DNA of 51,834 nucleotides from Leptolyngbya sp. DLM2.Bin15 (lineage in GTDB: Bacteria > Cyanobacteriota > Cyanobacteriia > RECH01): positions 1 through 51,834 of the forward strand of contig RECH01000352.1 of assembly GCA_007694125.1 (NCBI GenBank). Reading direction: 5' to 3'. A program made the translations under genes and the position numbers. Under the pieces are notes generated by a model, which worked only from the letters and a program-made list of their open reading frames with translations, was not told the DNA's origin and ran no database searches. Of this stretch, positions 8,883 to 19,452 are shown piece after piece; the stretch's first letter is position 1, and every line of letters starts with the position of its first letter.

Positions 8883-10189
8883 TATTGTTTCACCATCCCT
8901 TCATAGCGCTGCGAAATCACGTAGGTTTGTACTTGTTTCGCTGTGTCAATGGCAACGCCAACCAAGATCAAAAGGGAGGTAGCTCCTAGTCCTTGGAAGG
9001 TTCTAATTTGAGTTGCCCCTTCCACAATGGTGGGAATAATTGCCACCAAGCCTAGGAAGATTGCGCCCAAAAAGGTGAGACGGTTGAGAACTCGCTCAAT
9101 GTACTCGGTGGTTGCCCGTCCGGGGCGAATCCCTGGAATGCTAGACCCCATCTTTTTGAGGTTTTTAGACATATCCTCAGGATTGACGATCAACGAGGCG
9201 TAGAAATAGCTGAAGAAAAGAATCATCAGCAGGTAGACGCCAATATAAACCCAACTGCCTGGGGTGAGGTAGCTCACGGCCTGGTTAAGGGCTTCGTTTT
9301 GGAAGAGGTTGGCTAGGGAGGCTGGCAAGATCAGAACCGCTGAGGCGAAAATGATCGGCATAACACCGCCCTGATTCAGGCGCAAGGGTAAGTAGCTGCT
9401 GCGCTCTAGGTAGAGACGGCGGCCCACTTGGCGGCGAGCTGAGATGATGGGAATTCGGCGCGTGCCTTCCTGAACGAAGACAATACCGACAATCATGGCC
9501 AGAAAAACGAGCAGTAGGATGATCACGCCACCTACCAGGCTGCGATCGCCACTTTCTGCCAATTGGATGGTTTGCCCTAGGGAGGTTGGGAGTGTGGAAA
9601 CAATGTTGACGAAGATCAACAGGGAAGCACCGTTGCCGATACCCCGTTCTGTAATCAGTTCACCCACCCACATCACAAACATGGATCCAGCCGTGAGGGC
9701 CAGAACGGTTTGGATCAGGAATACAGGCCCCTGCACTTCAGCGTATTGACGGACTAGCCAGGCAATCCCTCCACTCTGCAGAATGGCCCATCCTAGAGCC
9801 ACATAGCGAGTGATCTGAGAGATTTTCCGCCGACCGGCTTCCCCCTCATTTTTCTGAAGATCCTCAAGCTGAGGCACCGCCGCCGTTAACAACTGAATGA
9901 TAATCGAGGCGTTGATGTAGGGAAGAATCCCTAGCGCAAAAATCCCGAGAGCGGACAACCCACCCCCGGAGAAGATATCTAAAAACCCAATAATACCGCC
10001 GAGGGCATTGCCCTCAATGCCAGCCTGAAACGCGGCTCGGTCAATACCAGGAACGGGAACAAATACCCCCAAGCGCACAAGGATTAGCATTCCAATAGTG
10101 ACAAGCAACCGACCTCGTAAGCCGGCTGCTTGAGCCATTTGCATAAATGTTTCTTGTGCAGTTGGAGCCTTATCGCGGCTAACAACCAT
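8882..10189 (-). CDS. secY: preprotein translocase subunit SecY
   Basis: SecY is the channel of the Sec translocon, in plasma and thylakoid membranes of cyanobacteria. The 435-residue protein has ten predicted membrane segments. Diagnostic regions include the plug-side GGGLSALGIFALGILPYINA, then IIIQLLTAAVPQLEDLQKN, and VVSRDKAPTAQETFMQMAQA at the cytosolic N-terminus. ATG at 10189; it overlaps adk by one base. It follows rplO after 117 bp. Identity is certain. Confidence 0.97.
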   Translation of the reverse strand: MVVSRDKAPTAQETFMQMAQAAGLRGRLLVTIGMLILVRLGVFVPVPGIDRAAFQAGIEGNALGGIIGFLDIFSGGGLSALGIFALGILPYINASIIIQLLTAAVPQLEDLQKNEGEAGRRKISQITRYVALGWAILQSGGIAWLVRQYAEVQGPVFLIQTVLALTAGSMFVMWVGELITERGIGNGASLLIFVNIVSTLPTSLGQTIQLAESGDRSLVGGVIILLLVFLAMIVGIVFVQEGTRRIPIISARRQVGRRLYLERSSYLPLRLNQGGVMPIIFASAVLILPASLANLFQNEALNQAVSYLTPGSWVYIGVYLLMILFFSYFYASLIVNPEDMSKNLKKMGSSIPGIRPGRATTEYIERVLNRLTFLGAIFLGLVAIIPTIVEGATQIRTFQGLGATSLLILVGVAIDTAKQVQTYVISQRYEGMVKQ

Positions 10190-10306
10190 TCAAACCTACC
10201 TCCACTGGCGATCGCAACAAACTCTTGCCTTGGCGAATGACACGGCCCTAGGGTTTGCAGCAAACACCACCACCCTTGGAACACAACGGACATCCCTACA
10301 TTTAGT

Positions 10307-10753
10307 CTAGACCACTAAATGGCAGGTTCCACCCGCCGCCTCAATTTTTGCCTTAGCACCGGCGGTAAATGCAGTGGCTTCTACATCCAGAGCCACGGAC
10401 AGTTCACCATTACCCAAGACCTTGAGAGGCCCGTCATCGGTCGTCAGCAGACCGACCTCGAGCAGAGAGTCTAGGGTGACTTTTGTGCCAGCGGCTAGCC
10501 CCTGCAAGTCTTCTACATTGATGATGGTATAGTACTTACGATTAATAACCGTGAAGTGCTTCAACTTAGGAATACGACGGTAGAGGGGCATTTGACCCCC
10601 TTCAAACCCAGGGCGGGTGCTCCGACCCGAGCGAGACTTTTGACCCCGCATCCCGAACCCGCAGCTTGCGCCCTGACCTGCCGCAATACCTCGACCAACC
10701 CGCCGCTTTCTTCGACGGGAGCCGGCTTGGGGCACAGCATCATGTAATCTCAT
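10307..10753 (-). CDS. rplO: 50S ribosomal protein L15
   Basis: L15 is a late-assembly large-subunit protein. The 148-residue protein has the basic glycine-rich N-terminal segment ([20 protein letters not shown]), [20 protein letters not shown], and a globular C-terminal domain ending [11 protein letters not shown] at 10753. rpmD (L30), which lies between S5 and L15 in many bacteria, is missing here as expected for cyanobacteria; the gap to rpsE is only 28 bp. Confidence 0.97.
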   Translation of the reverse strand: MRLHDAVPQAGSRRRKRRVGRGIAAGQGASCGFGMRGQKSRSGRSTRPGFEGGQMPLYRRIPKLKHFTVINRKYYTIINVEDLQGLAAGTKVTLDSLLEVGLLTTDDGPLKVLGNGELSVALDVEATAFTAGAKAKIEAAGGTCHLVV

Positions 10754-10781
10754 GTTCGATACCTCTAGCTACTTCTGTCTA

Positions 10782-11303
10782 TTAGGCGTATAGCCGTTCA
10801 ATGGGGATGCCCCGCTCTTCTGCCACTTCACTGAAGGTGCGGAGAGACGATAGTGCATTAACAGCAGCTCTTGCATTGTTCAGAGGGTTATCTGAACCCA
10901 ATTGCTTGGCAAGAACGTTCTTAACTCCAGCCAGTTCTAGGACAGTTCGTACTGCACCCCCGGCAATAACCCCAGTTCCTGGCGCTGCAGGGCGCATCAT
11001 CACCTTAGCGCCGCCACCGACACCATTCGTAGGATGGGGCAAGGAGCTAGATTTTGTCAGAGGAACATCAATGAGATGCTTCTTGCCGTCAGCGACGCCC
11101 TTGCGGACTGCGCCAATGACATCACTGGCTTTGCCGACTCCAACACCGACTTGACCCCGCTCGTTGCCAACGACAACAATGGCACGAAAGCTGAGCTTTT
11201 TACCGCCTTTGACCACCTTGGTGACCCGACGGATTTGAACAACCCGTTCTTGCCAATCGGTTTCTTTTTCCTTTGCTCGTCCGCTTTTCCGACGATTTGC
11301 CAT
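10782..11303 (-). CDS. rpsE: 30S ribosomal protein S5
   Basis: S5 lies at the mRNA entry side of the small subunit and affects decoding accuracy. The 173-residue protein has the N-terminal double-stranded-RNA-binding-like fold ([40 protein letters not shown]) and the second domain with [22 protein letters not shown] at 11303. The N-terminal [15 protein letters not shown] is a short basic extension. Located between rplR and rplO. Confidence 0.97.
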   Translation of the reverse strand: MANRRKSGRAKEKETDWQERVVQIRRVTKVVKGGKKLSFRAIVVVGNERGQVGVGVGKASDVIGAVRKGVADGKKHLIDVPLTKSSSLPHPTNGVGGGAKVMMRPAAPGTGVIAGGAVRTVLELAGVKNVLAKQLGSDNPLNNARAAVNALSSLRTFSEVAEERGIPIERLYA

Positions 11304-11408
11304 AATTTCAGCCTTTTACTGTAACGTCAGACAGTGATAAAACTCGTGCTCCCTTCGCGCTCATGCAATCAAGGCGATGCTGCCTCTGGGCAGAGAAGGG
11401 CAAGCTGA

Positions 11409-11771
11409 CTAAAAATCTAGCCCTTGTTCGCGGGCTGCTTCAGCGAGCGCCTGCACTCGTCCATGATAGAGGTTGCCACCTCGGTCAAACACAACTTGCT
11501 TGATCCCTAGCTGAAGCGATCGCTCTGCAATCAACTTGCCGACGTGAGCAGACGCTTCGCAGGTGCCTCCAGACTTGAGGCTAGAGCGAACATCTGGCTC
11601 CATGGTTGAAGCCGCAGCTAAGGTATGGTGACAGGTGTCATCAATGAGCTGAACATAAATATGTTGGTGGGAACGAAAGACAGCTAGCCTTGGGCGCTCG
11701 GGCGTCCCAGATACGGCGCGCCGGATGCGTGCATGCCGCCGTCGCAGTGATTCCTTGCGAGTTTGTTTCAT
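11409..11771 (-). CDS. rplR: 50S ribosomal protein L18
   Basis: L18 binds 5S rRNA in the central protuberance. The 120-residue protein shows [18 protein letters not shown] in the middle and ends [15 protein letters not shown], the conserved L18 terminus. ATG at 11769-11771, two bases after the rplF stop, which suggests coupling. A 105-bp gap to rpsE follows. Confidence 0.97.
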   Translation of the reverse strand: MKQTRKESLRRRHARIRRAVSGTPERPRLAVFRSHQHIYVQLIDDTCHHTLAAASTMEPDVRSSLKSGGTCEASAHVGKLIAERSLQLGIKQVVFDRGGNLYHGRVQALAEAAREQGLDF

Positions 11772-11773
11772 CT

Positions 11774-12313
11774 CTATTTCTTCCCTGACTTCCCAGCCTT
11801 GCGTCTAACCTGCTCACCTGCGTACCGAATCCCTTTGCCTTTGTAGGGCTCGGGAGGACGGACACCCCTAATTTGTGCGGCAATGTTACCTACAATTTCC
11901 TTATCAATACCGCTGATAATCACATTGGTGTTGTTTTCAACAGCTACGTCAATACCTTGTGGCGGTTCAATTTGAACTGGATTGCTATACCCTACGTTGA
12001 GGGTTAAATTCCGACCTTGAACTTGGGCACGATACCCAACCCCCTGGATCTCCAACCGTTTCTGAAATCCTTGAGACACACCCTCAACCATGTTGGACAC
12101 TAGCGTTCTGCATAGTCCATGGAGTTGACGGGCGGTACGGGATTCATTGCGGCGGCGAACCGAGAGGATACCGTCTTCTTGAGACACTTCCACATGTTCG
12201 GGCAAAACTCTAGAGAGTTCTCCCTTTGGCCCTTTGACCGCAACGGTTTGTCCATCAATAGTGACAGACACCTTTTGCGGTATGGGAATAGGGCGTTTAC
12301 CAATACGAGACAT
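11774..12313 (-). CDS. rplF: 50S ribosomal protein L6
   Basis: L6 sits near the GTPase-associated centre. The 179-residue protein has the duplicated L6 fold: N-terminal [15 protein letters not shown] and C-terminal [20 protein letters not shown], both family signatures. ATG at 12313. It follows rpsH after 100 bp. Confidence 0.97.
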   Translation of the reverse strand: MSRIGKRPIPIPQKVSVTIDGQTVAVKGPKGELSRVLPEHVEVSQEDGILSVRRRNESRTARQLHGLCRTLVSNMVEGVSQGFQKRLEIQGVGYRAQVQGRNLTLNVGYSNPVQIEPPQGIDVAVENNTNVIISGIDKEIVGNIAAQIRGVRPPEPYKGKGIRYAGEQVRRKAGKSGKK

Positions 12314-12413
12314 GACTGACTTACTCCTGTATGCGGCAATAGCTATGGACTAACTTGATGCAGAGTGCAAGATACCCCCGTCTAAACCGTAGACCTTGGG
12401 GATGACTGAACAC

Positions 12414-12815
12414 TTACCAGATGTAGCAAAGCACCTCGCCACCTAGCCCCTTCCGCCGAGCATCGCGATCGGTCATGATACCGCTGGAGGTGGAAATAAC
12501 CGCCACCCCAATACCGCCCAAAACCCGCGGTAGTTCTTTGCAACTCGCATACACTCTCAATCCGGGTTTGCTCACCCGTTTCAAGGTGTTGATAATCGGC
12601 TGATGACTCCGTCCCTGATATTTCAGGGAAATCATGAGTTTGCGCTTCACGCCTTCGCCGTCTTCTGTGAAATCAGCGATAAAACCTTCGTCACGCAAAA
12701 CCTGAGCAATGCTCCGAGTCATCTTAGTCGAAGGAACCTCAGTGACCTGGTGCCTTGCCAAGCTTGCGTTCCGGATGCGTGTCAGCATATCTGCAATCGT
12801 GTCGTTTGCTGCCAT
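12414..12815 (-). CDS. rpsH: 30S ribosomal protein S8
   Basis: S8 binds the central domain of 16S rRNA and in other bacteria is a translational repressor of the spc operon. The 133-residue protein begins [17 protein letters not shown] and ends with the family motif [20 protein letters not shown] followed by VLCYIW. ATG at 12815. rpsN (S14), which lies between rplE and rpsH in many bacteria, is absent; the gap to rplE is only 23 bp. Confidence 0.97.
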   Translation of the reverse strand: MAANDTIADMLTRIRNASLARHQVTEVPSTKMTRSIAQVLRDEGFIADFTEDGEGVKRKLMISLKYQGRSHQPIINTLKRVSKPGLRVYASCKELPRVLGGIGVAVISTSSGIMTDRDARRKGLGGEVLCYIW

Positions 12816-12838
12816 AGCTTCCTCTTAGTGAAAATGCC

Positions 12839-13384
12839 TCAGTTATCCCGGAAGGGCATACCAAATTCTTTGAGCAATGCACGACCTTCTTCATCAGTCT
12901 GTGCAGTGGTCACAATCGAAATATCCATGCCACGAATCTGGTCAATGCCGTCGTAGCTGATCTCTGGAAACAAGAGTTGTTCGCGCAACCCTAGTGTGTA
13001 GTTCCCTCGTCCGTCAAAGCTTTTAGGGCTAATCCCGCGAAAATCGCGGATGCGGGGCAGAGCTAGGTTCACAAGTCGGTTTAGGAAGTGGTACATCCGA
13101 TCCGAACGCAGTGTAACCGTCACGCCCACGGGCATCCCCTGACGGATCTTGAATCCAGCGATCGCCTTCTTAGCACGGGTGACCACGGGCTTTTGTCCGG
13201 TGATAACCGCAAGTTCATTCAGCGTCGATTCCAACGCTTTCGCGTTTTGAGCGGCTTCACCAATGCCGCGATTCAGGGTGACCTTGACTAACTTCGGAAC
13301 CTGGTGAATGTTCTCATATTGGAACTGCTTCATCAGATTCGGAACAATGGTTTCGCGATATACGGTCTTGAGTTGAGCTGTCAT
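12839..13384 (-). CDS. rplE: 50S ribosomal protein L5
   Basis: L5 binds 5S rRNA and contacts P-site tRNA. The 181-residue protein contains [16 protein letters not shown], the [20 protein letters not shown] segment and [10 protein letters not shown]-like [23 protein letters not shown] at 13384. It ends [13 protein letters not shown] as expected. It sits between rplX (93-bp gap) and rpsH. Confidence 0.97.
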   Translation of the reverse strand: MTAQLKTVYRETIVPNLMKQFQYENIHQVPKLVKVTLNRGIGEAAQNAKALESTLNELAVITGQKPVVTRAKKAIAGFKIRQGMPVGVTVTLRSDRMYHFLNRLVNLALPRIRDFRGISPKSFDGRGNYTLGLREQLLFPEISYDGIDQIRGMDISIVTTAQTDEEGRALLKEFGMPFRDN

Positions 13385-13477
13385 AGTTTTTGAACCTCAC
13401 AATCCCTGGGCTTGGTCAGGGACATTTCAAGTGCTTGAGCCAATGAGAAGAATCAAAGGAGGTCAGCCGACGTTGGA

Positions 13478-13825
13478 TTAGTCGATGACTTCGCCTGTTT
13501 TCTTCAACATCCGAACCTTCCGTCCGTCGTCGGTGTAGGTGTAGCACACGCGGCTAGCAACCTTTTGCTTGTTGGAATAAAGCATGACGTTGGAACTATG
13601 AACCGGGGCTTCAAAGGTCGTAATTTGACCCGATTCACCCTCTTGTTGAGGCTTAACATGCTTGGTTTTGATGTTGACCCCTTTCACCACTACCTTGCTC
13701 GACTTGGGCAAGACAGTGATGACTTCGCCAACTTTACCCTTCTCGGCACCTGAGATGATTTGAACGGTATCGCCTTTTTTAACGTGCATTTTATGCCGTT
13801 GAGGCTTAACGCTTGTGCTTGCCAT
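13478..13825 (-). CDS. rplX: 50S ribosomal protein L24
   Basis: L24 initiates 50S assembly. The 115-residue protein has the KOW motif near residues 16-45 ([20 protein letters not shown]), then [23 protein letters not shown] at 13825, three bases after the rplN stop. The C-terminal part ([20 protein letters not shown]) matches the bacterial family. Nothing unusual. Confidence 0.96.
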   Translation of the reverse strand: MASTSVKPQRHKMHVKKGDTVQIISGAEKGKVGEVITVLPKSSKVVVKGVNIKTKHVKPQQEGESGQITTFEAPVHSSNVMLYSNKQKVASRVCYTYTDDGRKVRMLKKTGEVID

Positions 13826-13828
13826 AGA

Positions 13829-14194
13829 TCAAAGTACCTCCGGTGCCAGGGACACAATTTTCATGTAGCCCTTTTCTCTAAGTTCCCGCGCTACAGGGCC
13901 AAACACGCGGGTTCCGCGAGGGTTGCCTTCAGCGTTGATAATGACTGCGGCATTATCATCAAATCGGATGCTCATGCCACTGTCTCGGCGAAGCCCCTTG
14001 CGGGTACGCACCACGACGGCGCGCACAACATCAGACTTCTTGGTGGCCATGTTGGGCAATGCATCTTTCACAACGGCGACGATCACATCTCCAACCCCGG
14101 CATAGCGACGATTGCCGCCGAGTACGCGGATACACATGAGCTTTCTGGCTCCGCTGTTATCCGCTACGTTCAAATATGTTTCTTGCTGTATCAC
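13829..14194 (-). CDS. rplN: 50S ribosomal protein L14
   Basis: L14 forms an inter-subunit bridge and binds ribosome silencing factor. The 121-residue protein starts [20 protein letters not shown] and includes [20 protein letters not shown] near the end. The start is GTG at 14192-14194, fixed by the invariant N-terminus and a purine-rich GGGGAGGGG just upstream. It lies 18 bp after rpsQ. Confidence 0.97.
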   Translation of the reverse strand: MIQQETYLNVADNSGARKLMCIRVLGGNRRYAGVGDVIVAVVKDALPNMATKKSDVVRAVVVRTRKGLRRDSGMSIRFDDNAAVIINAEGNPRGTRVFGPVARELREKGYMKIVSLAPEVL

Positions 14195-14212
14195 AATTCC
14201 CCTCCCCTTCCC

Positions 14213-14464
14213 TTAAACACGAGATGCAGTGCTCAAAATCTCAGCGACAGTCCAGCATTTGGTGCGACTCAGGGGACGAGTTTCCTGAATTTTGACGCGA
14301 TCGCCCACGTTGCACTTGTTGTCTTCATCGTGGACTTTATACCGCTTGGTACGAACTACGATTTTGCCGTATTTCGGGTGGGGAGCGCGGTTCTCGATCG
14401 CTACCACCACGGTCTTGTCCATTTTGTCGCTCACGACTACGCCAATGCGCTCTTTAACAGCCAT
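14213..14464 (-). CDS. rpsQ: 30S ribosomal protein S17
   Basis: S17 is a primary 16S-binding protein with an OB fold. The 83-residue protein begins [20 protein letters not shown] and has the [20 protein letters not shown] segment and [16 protein letters not shown] at 14464. Standard place between rpmC and rplN. Confidence 0.97.
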   Translation of the reverse strand: MAVKERIGVVVSDKMDKTVVVAIENRAPHPKYGKIVVRTKRYKVHDEDNKCNVGDRVKIQETRPLSRTKCWTVAEILSTASRV

Positions 14465-14540
14465 CTAAACCCTCTTCTTCTTGTTTAGCCATTCCCATAC
14501 GTTAGTGTTGAAACGGAATTAATCATTCGGTGCGATCGCG

Positions 14541-14768
14541 TTAGCCGTTCGAGTCAGACTGGGATTCTGAGGCTATTTGGCGCTCCCGCTCAACCGTCAA
14601 TAGTTGGGCAAGACGACGACGAAGATGCTTAATGTCATGGGGCTTTTCTAAGCGGCGGGTTCCTTTTTGAAACCGTAGATTGAAAAGCTGACGCTTAGCT
14701 GCCAAAATCTCATCACTGAGTTCTTGCTCGCTCAAACTACGAGCTTCCGAAGCCTTGGATAGAGGCAT
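14541..14768 (-). CDS. rpmC: 50S ribosomal protein L29
   Basis: L29 sits at the polypeptide exit site. The 75-residue protein is a helical hairpin with LSEQELSDEILAAKRQLFNL and the family motif RFQKGTRRLEKPHDIKHLRR. ATG at 14768, three bases after the rplP stop. The C-terminal serine-rich tail (ASESQSDSNG) is beyond the conserved domain. Confidence 0.96.
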   Translation of the reverse strand: MPLSKASEARSLSEQELSDEILAAKRQLFNLRFQKGTRRLEKPHDIKHLRRRLAQLLTVERERQIASESQSDSNG

Positions 14769-14771
14769 CGC

Positions 14772-15191
<420 letters not shown>

Positions 15192-15249
15192 GAATCCGTA
15201 CCTTCTCTACCAAGTGCAGGGATAGCTGTGAATCGCACTGATGCTTCAG

Positions 15250-15993
15250 CTATGAATCGTTAGAGCGATCTTCAAATTGTTGCCGACGTCGCTGTTGCTG
15301 CTGCCGACGTCGCGGTTGAGTGTTGGCAGGAGTTTGAACTTCCTCTTGCCCAGGAATGACCTCTCCCTTAAACACCCACACCTTGATGCCCAGGACGCCA
15401 TAGATGGTTTGAGCGGTGCGGTAGCTGTAGTCGATGTCAGCTCGGAGCGTATGGAGAGGCACTTTACCCTCGCGGGTGTACTCTGTCCGAGCAATTTCTG
15501 CCCCATTAAGCCGACCACTGACCTGAATTTTGATGCCTTGAGCACCAGCCCGTTGTGCTCGCTGAATGGCTTGACGCACGACTCGTCGGAACGAGACCCG
15601 GCGCTCAAGCTGCTGAGCGACATACTCGGCGATCAGAGCGGCATCTGCATCAACTCTGGCAACTTCAACAACGTTGATGCCAATTTGACGACTGCCATTC
15701 CCTAGCTCTTTCTGGAGCCCAACGCGTAGGGACTCAATCCCTGCGCCGCCGCGCCCAACCACAACACCAGGACGGGCAGTGCGAATTTCGAGCTGGATCT
15801 GATCCGCTTTCCGTTCAATGCGAACATCAGAAATGCCAGCGTTCTTTAAATCCTTATCGTTCGCAATGTAGCTGCGAATTTGGTGATCTTCTTGAAGTAG
15901 TGCTGGATAGCGGCTGGAATCAGCGAACCACCGTGAACGGTGTTCTTGAGTAATGCCAAGTCGAAACCCTACTGGGTGAATTTTTTGTCCCAC
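15250..15993 (-). CDS. rpsC: 30S ribosomal protein S3
   Basis: S3 forms part of the mRNA entry pore. The 247-residue protein starts [16 protein letters not shown] with a GTG codon at 15991-15993. It has the KH domain ([17 protein letters not shown], about 74-90) and the S3 C-terminal domain ([19 protein letters not shown]). The last 35 residues are an unusual Q/R-rich tail ([16 protein letters not shown]), beyond the conserved fold. Located between rplV and rplP. Confidence 0.97.
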   Translation of the reverse strand: MGQKIHPVGFRLGITQEHRSRWFADSSRYPALLQEDHQIRSYIANDKDLKNAGISDVRIERKADQIQLEIRTARPGVVVGRGGAGIESLRVGLQKELGNGSRQIGINVVEVARVDADAALIAEYVAQQLERRVSFRRVVRQAIQRAQRAGAQGIKIQVSGRLNGAEIARTEYTREGKVPLHTLRADIDYSYRTAQTIYGVLGIKVWVFKGEVIPGQEEVQTPANTQPRRRQQQQRRRQQFEDRSNDS

Positions 15994-16075
15994 AATCTGC
16001 CCTCTATTGAATACGTCCTGGTTTTGTTTGGTTTAACCGTTACTGAGCAATGCTGATCACACGATCGGTATGAGC

Positions 16076-16435
16076 CTAGTCTTCTTCACCCGGTGCCACC
16101 ATGATGGTGATGTGGCAAGTCGGTTTGCGAATTTGATATGCCCGACCCTGGGCGCGGGGGCGAAACCGTCGTAGGGACGGTCCCTGATCCGCATAGGCCT
16201 GGGTAATTACCAAGGTCGATGGGCTATACCCATTGTTGTGTTCAGCATTGGCGACCGCGGATCGCAATACCTTCAGAATGGGTTCACAGGCGCGGTAGGG
16301 CATGAACTCTAGAATAATTAGAGCTTCCCGATAGGAGCGTCCCCGAATTTGATCTAAGACTCGCCGCACTTTATGGGGGGACATCCGAATATAGCGTGCG
16401 ATCGCTTTTACATCTTGTGCAGTTCCAACAGCCAT
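16076..16435 (-). CDS. rplV: 50S ribosomal protein L22
   Basis: L22 lines the exit tunnel. The 119-residue protein has [20 protein letters not shown] near the N-terminus and [20 protein letters not shown] and HITIMV at the C-terminus, the extended tunnel hairpin region. ATG at 16435. It follows rpsS by 77 bp. Confidence 0.97.
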   Translation of the reverse strand: MAVGTAQDVKAIARYIRMSPHKVRRVLDQIRGRSYREALIILEFMPYRACEPILKVLRSAVANAEHNNGYSPSTLVITQAYADQGPSLRRFRPRAQGRAYQIRKPTCHITIMVAPGEED

Positions 16436-16512
16436 TTATTTCCTCCGATTGCCAACTCCAAATCACTCAACTTAGGGGAGCGATCGCAACTGGACATCCA
16501 GCTAATACAACC

Positions 16513-16791
16513 TTATCGACGTGCTTTCTTGTCACTTTTGGCGTGACCCCGGAAGGTGCGAGTTGGCGCAAACTCACCCAGCTTATGTCCCACCATCTGT
16601 TCACTCACATAGACCGGGACATGCTGGCGACCGTTATGAACCGCGATCGTATGTCCAATCATTTGAGGAAGAATTGTGGATGCCCGAGACCAGGTTTTGA
16701 TCACCTGTTTTTCACCCTTGGCATTCAAGTTTTCAACCTTTTTCATTAAGTGATCCGCTACAAACGGACCCTTTTTTAGCGAACGAGCCAT
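16513..16791 (-). CDS. rpsS: 30S ribosomal protein S19
   Basis: S19 lies in the head of the small subunit next to S13. The 92-residue protein begins [20 protein letters not shown] and contains [20 protein letters not shown] and [19 protein letters not shown], both diagnostic. ATG at 16791. Located between rplB and rplV. Confidence 0.97.
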   Translation of the reverse strand: MARSLKKGPFVADHLMKKVENLNAKGEKQVIKTWSRASTILPQMIGHTIAVHNGRQHVPVYVSEQMVGHKLGEFAPTRTFRGHAKSDKKARR

Positions 16792-16848
16792 AGCCTCAAC
16801 CTACAGAAATCACTTACACAACCGTACCAACCATCAATCCAGCCTACG

Positions 16849-17712
16849 TTAGGCGTTACGACCGCCACGACCCCGCTTCGACACCCGACGGCGACGGCGC
16901 ACAATCAGTGCATCGCTGCGCTTGGTTTTCTTGCGCGTCTTATAGCCGAGGGCCGGCTTACCCCAAGGGGTAACAGGGCCACTCCGACCAATGGGAGCCC
17001 GACCTTCACCACCACCATGGGGGTGATCCACAGGGTTCATGACGCTACCCCGAACCTCAGGACGTCTGCCCTTCCAGCGTTTGCGACCCGCTTTACCCAA
17101 GCTGATGTTGCGGGCATCAGCATTGCCCACCTGGCCGATGGTGGCGTAGCATTCCCGACGCACCATGCGCACTTCGGTTGAAGGTAGCTTGAGGGTCACA
17201 TAGTTACCGTCTTTGGCAACAACCTGTGCGCCGGTACCGGCTGCGCGGACGATTTGTCCACCGCGACCTGCCACTAGCTCCACGTTGTGAACCATGGTGC
17301 CTAGGGGAACATTACCAAGGGGGAGAGCGTTGCCCACTTCAAAGGGAGCATCTTCTCCGGCAATGATGGTGGTGCCGACTTCTAACCCAGCCGGGTGCAA
17401 GATATAGCGCTTTTCGCCATCTTCGTAGACCACCAGAGCGATACGAGCATTGCGGTTCGGATCGTACTCAATCGTGGTGACTTCTGCGGGAATCCCTCGC
17501 TTATCGCGATGGAAATCGATGAAGCGATATAGGCGCTTATGACCGCCGCCCCGGTGGCGACAGGTGATCACCCCCCGATTGTTACGACCCTTCGCCCGAT
17601 GGATGGAGCGCGTGAGGGATTTTTCAGGTTTGCTGCGAGTAATCTCAGAAAACTCTGAAACGGTGCGCTCACGAGTTCCAGGCGTGTATGGTCGGTAGTA
17701 ACGAATACCCAT
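16849..17712 (-). CDS. rplB: 50S ribosomal protein L2
   Basis: L2 is needed for subunit association and peptidyl transferase assembly. The 287-residue protein has [20 protein letters not shown] in the N-terminal RNA-binding domain and [19 protein letters not shown] near the C-terminus, containing the conserved histidine close to the catalytic centre. ATG at 17712. It is slightly longer than the E. coli protein, as in other cyanobacteria. Confidence 0.98.
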   Translation of the reverse strand: MGIRYYRPYTPGTRERTVSEFSEITRSKPEKSLTRSIHRAKGRNNRGVITCRHRGGGHKRLYRFIDFHRDKRGIPAEVTTIEYDPNRNARIALVVYEDGEKRYILHPAGLEVGTTIIAGEDAPFEVGNALPLGNVPLGTMVHNVELVAGRGGQIVRAAGTGAQVVAKDGNYVTLKLPSTEVRMVRRECYATIGQVGNADARNISLGKAGRKRWKGRRPEVRGSVMNPVDHPHGGGEGRAPIGRSGPVTPWGKPALGYKTRKKTKRSDALIVRRRRRVSKRGRGGRNA

Positions 17713-17807
17713 AATTTAGAACTCTGTTATCTCAAGACTGCCTACGAAATTAAATGACTGGGCTGAGTAGGGCGGAATGCCGGGGAAGGTCTCCCTTTTC
17801 TACAGCG

Positions 17808-18119
17808 TTAGACCTCGGGGAAGAGCGTAATGGAATCTCCCGGCGCGAGGGTGACCACAGTTTTTTTGTAGTGGGCTTTATACCCGGCGAAACGGCCAAC
17901 CCGGCGCTTTTTCAACGGAGGGTTTTGAGTGTTGACCTTGACGACCTTGACATCAAAGAGCTGCTCAATGGCGACCTTAATTTGATCCTTGGTTGCCTTG
18001 GCAGCCACTTTGAAGACATATTTGTTGTCTTCCAACAAGAGGGTTGCCTTTTCAGTAATCACCGGCACACGTATCAGGTCAGCCAGATCTCTGGGGTTGT
18101 ATCGATCAAAACTAGCCAC
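17808..18119 (-). CDS. rplW: 50S ribosomal protein L23
   Basis: L23 sits at the tunnel exit and docks trigger factor and SRP. It has 103 residues from the GTG at 18117-18119, giving [20 protein letters not shown]. An ATG at 18143 would add eight residues, but those codons (AGG AGG) are themselves the Shine-Dalgarno sequence, six bases from the GTG, and the extension is basic and unlike the family. The GTG start also overlaps the rplD stop by eight bases, implying coupling. The C-terminal half has [20 protein letters not shown]. Confidence 0.93.
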   Translation of the reverse strand: MASFDRYNPRDLADLIRVPVITEKATLLLEDNKYVFKVAAKATKDQIKVAIEQLFDVKVVKVNTQNPPLKKRRVGRFAGYKAHYKKTVVTLAPGDSITLFPEV

Positions 18120-18744
18120 CGTATACCTCCTGGATCTTCTCAAGTGCAGACTGGGTTACGACCAGCTTGTCTGCCAGCAATACATCATAGATATTGAGAT
18201 TGGTTGACGAAATCAGCTTTAGGCGATCGATGTTGCGAGCTGATAGGTAGACCATCTCATTCTTTTCGCCGGTAATCAGCAAAACCCGATCAGATTCCTG
18301 CACGCCCCAACGGGATAGAGCTTGAATCATGTCCTTGGTTTTGGGACGGGCAAGTTGCTCGGCAAAGTCTTGCACCACAATCATGCTGTCTACCCGGCTT
18401 TGGAACGCTGTGCATAGAGCTAAGCGGCGTTCCTTTTTGTTCATTTTGGTGGAATAATCTCTGGGCTTAGGACCAAAGATGACGCCGCCCCCTTTCCAAA
18501 GCGGAGACCGGTTAGAGCCCGCTCGGGCGCGCCCTGTACCTTTCTGACGCCAAGGCTTCCGACCACCCCCGCGCACTTCAGCTCGGGTTTTAGACGATGC
18601 GGTGCCTTGACGCGCGTTGTTCATCTGACGGACGAGGGCTCGGTGAACCACATGCGCCGACGATGCTTCTTTTGCTACGCGCAAGCTTAACGATGTTTCT
18701 CCTGCCTCTTGCCCTTGCCAATCTCGAATTATGCAGCTAACCAT
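18112..18744 (-). CDS. rplD: 50S ribosomal protein L4
   Basis: L4 binds 23S rRNA early in assembly and its loop lines the tunnel; in gammaproteobacteria it also represses the S10 operon. The 210-residue protein contains the tunnel loop segment ([20 protein letters not shown], then [20 protein letters not shown]) and [17 protein letters not shown] at 18744. It overlaps rplW by eight bases. The long leader upstream of rplC could be a target for autoregulation, but that is inference. Confidence 0.97.
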   Translation of the reverse strand: MVSCIIRDWQGQEAGETSLSLRVAKEASSAHVVHRALVRQMNNARQGTASSKTRAEVRGGGRKPWRQKGTGRARAGSNRSPLWKGGGVIFGPKPRDYSTKMNKKERRLALCTAFQSRVDSMIVVQDFAEQLARPKTKDMIQALSRWGVQESDRVLLITGEKNEMVYLSARNIDRLKLISSTNLNIYDVLLADKLVVTQSALEKIQEVYGG

Positions 18745-18813
18745 TTCCTCTGCCTCATGTACCTTCCAATGCCACGTTGTTATTCTGCTGGGCTATTACG
18801 CTGGGGTAAGCCC

Positions 18814-19452
18814 TTAAGCCTGTCCGACAATCGTGGCGGGCTTAATGTTTAAGAGACTGCCGGGCTTGCCGGGAACCGCACCCTTGATCAGCAGCAGGTT
18901 TTGGTCAGCATCGATTCGGACTACGGTGAGTTTCCGAATGGTGACTTGAGACCCACCTAGGCGACCTGCCATGCGCTTACCTGGATAGACCCGTCCGGGG
19001 GTGGTACCAGCTCCCGTAGAACCAGGTGCCCGGTGGTTCTTAGAACCGTGAGCCATGGGCCCTCGTCTGAAGTTGTGACGTTTTTGGTACCCGGCAAACC
19101 CGCGACCAATACTAGTGCCTACGACGTCAACGAGTTGTCCTGCTTCAAACGTCTCAACCCCTAGCTGTTGCCCTAGCTCGTAGGGGCCGGCTTGGCTTAG
19201 GCGATATTCGCAGAGATGGCGCACAGGGACACTGCCAGACTTTTTAAGGTGCCCTAGTTCAGGCCTATTCAGAGCCTTTTCCGTTACCTGCTTATAGCCG
19301 ACCTGAATTGCAGAGTAGCCATCCGTTTCGGGGGTTTTGATTTGCGTTACGGTGCATGGATTAGCCTGCACAACCGTGACGGGGATAGCTCGACCTTCGT
19401 CATCAAAGACTTGGGTCATGCCAATTTTCGTGCCGAGAATACCAACAGACAC
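18814..19452 (-). CDS. rplC: 50S ribosomal protein L3
   Basis: L3 binds near the peptidyl transferase centre and nucleates 50S assembly. From the GTG at 19450-19452 it has 212 residues, beginning (M)[16 protein letters not shown] as usual in cyanobacteria. Another GTG two codons upstream is possible; an AGGGAG lies ten bases before the chosen start and four before the other. The frame is open a further 40 codons upstream, but that part has no family similarity. The motif [20 protein letters not shown] is diagnostic. First gene of the cluster; rpsJ is not present before it. Confidence 0.94.
   Translation of the reverse strand: MSVGILGTKIGMTQVFDDEGRAIPVTVVQANPCTVTQIKTPETDGYSAIQVGYKQVTEKALNRPELGHLKKSGSVPVRHLCEYRLSQAGPYELGQQLGVETFEAGQLVDVVGTSIGRGFAGYQKRHNFRRGPMAHGSKNHRAPGSTGAGTTPGRVYPGKRMAGRLGGSQVTIRKLTVVRIDADQNLLLIKGAVPGKPGSLLNIKPATIVGQA

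Noticed and set aside
13760-14488. 242-codon plus-strand frame opposite rplX, rplN and rpsQ
   Set aside because: Antisense to three ribosomal genes of certain identity; the long frame reflects codon bias.
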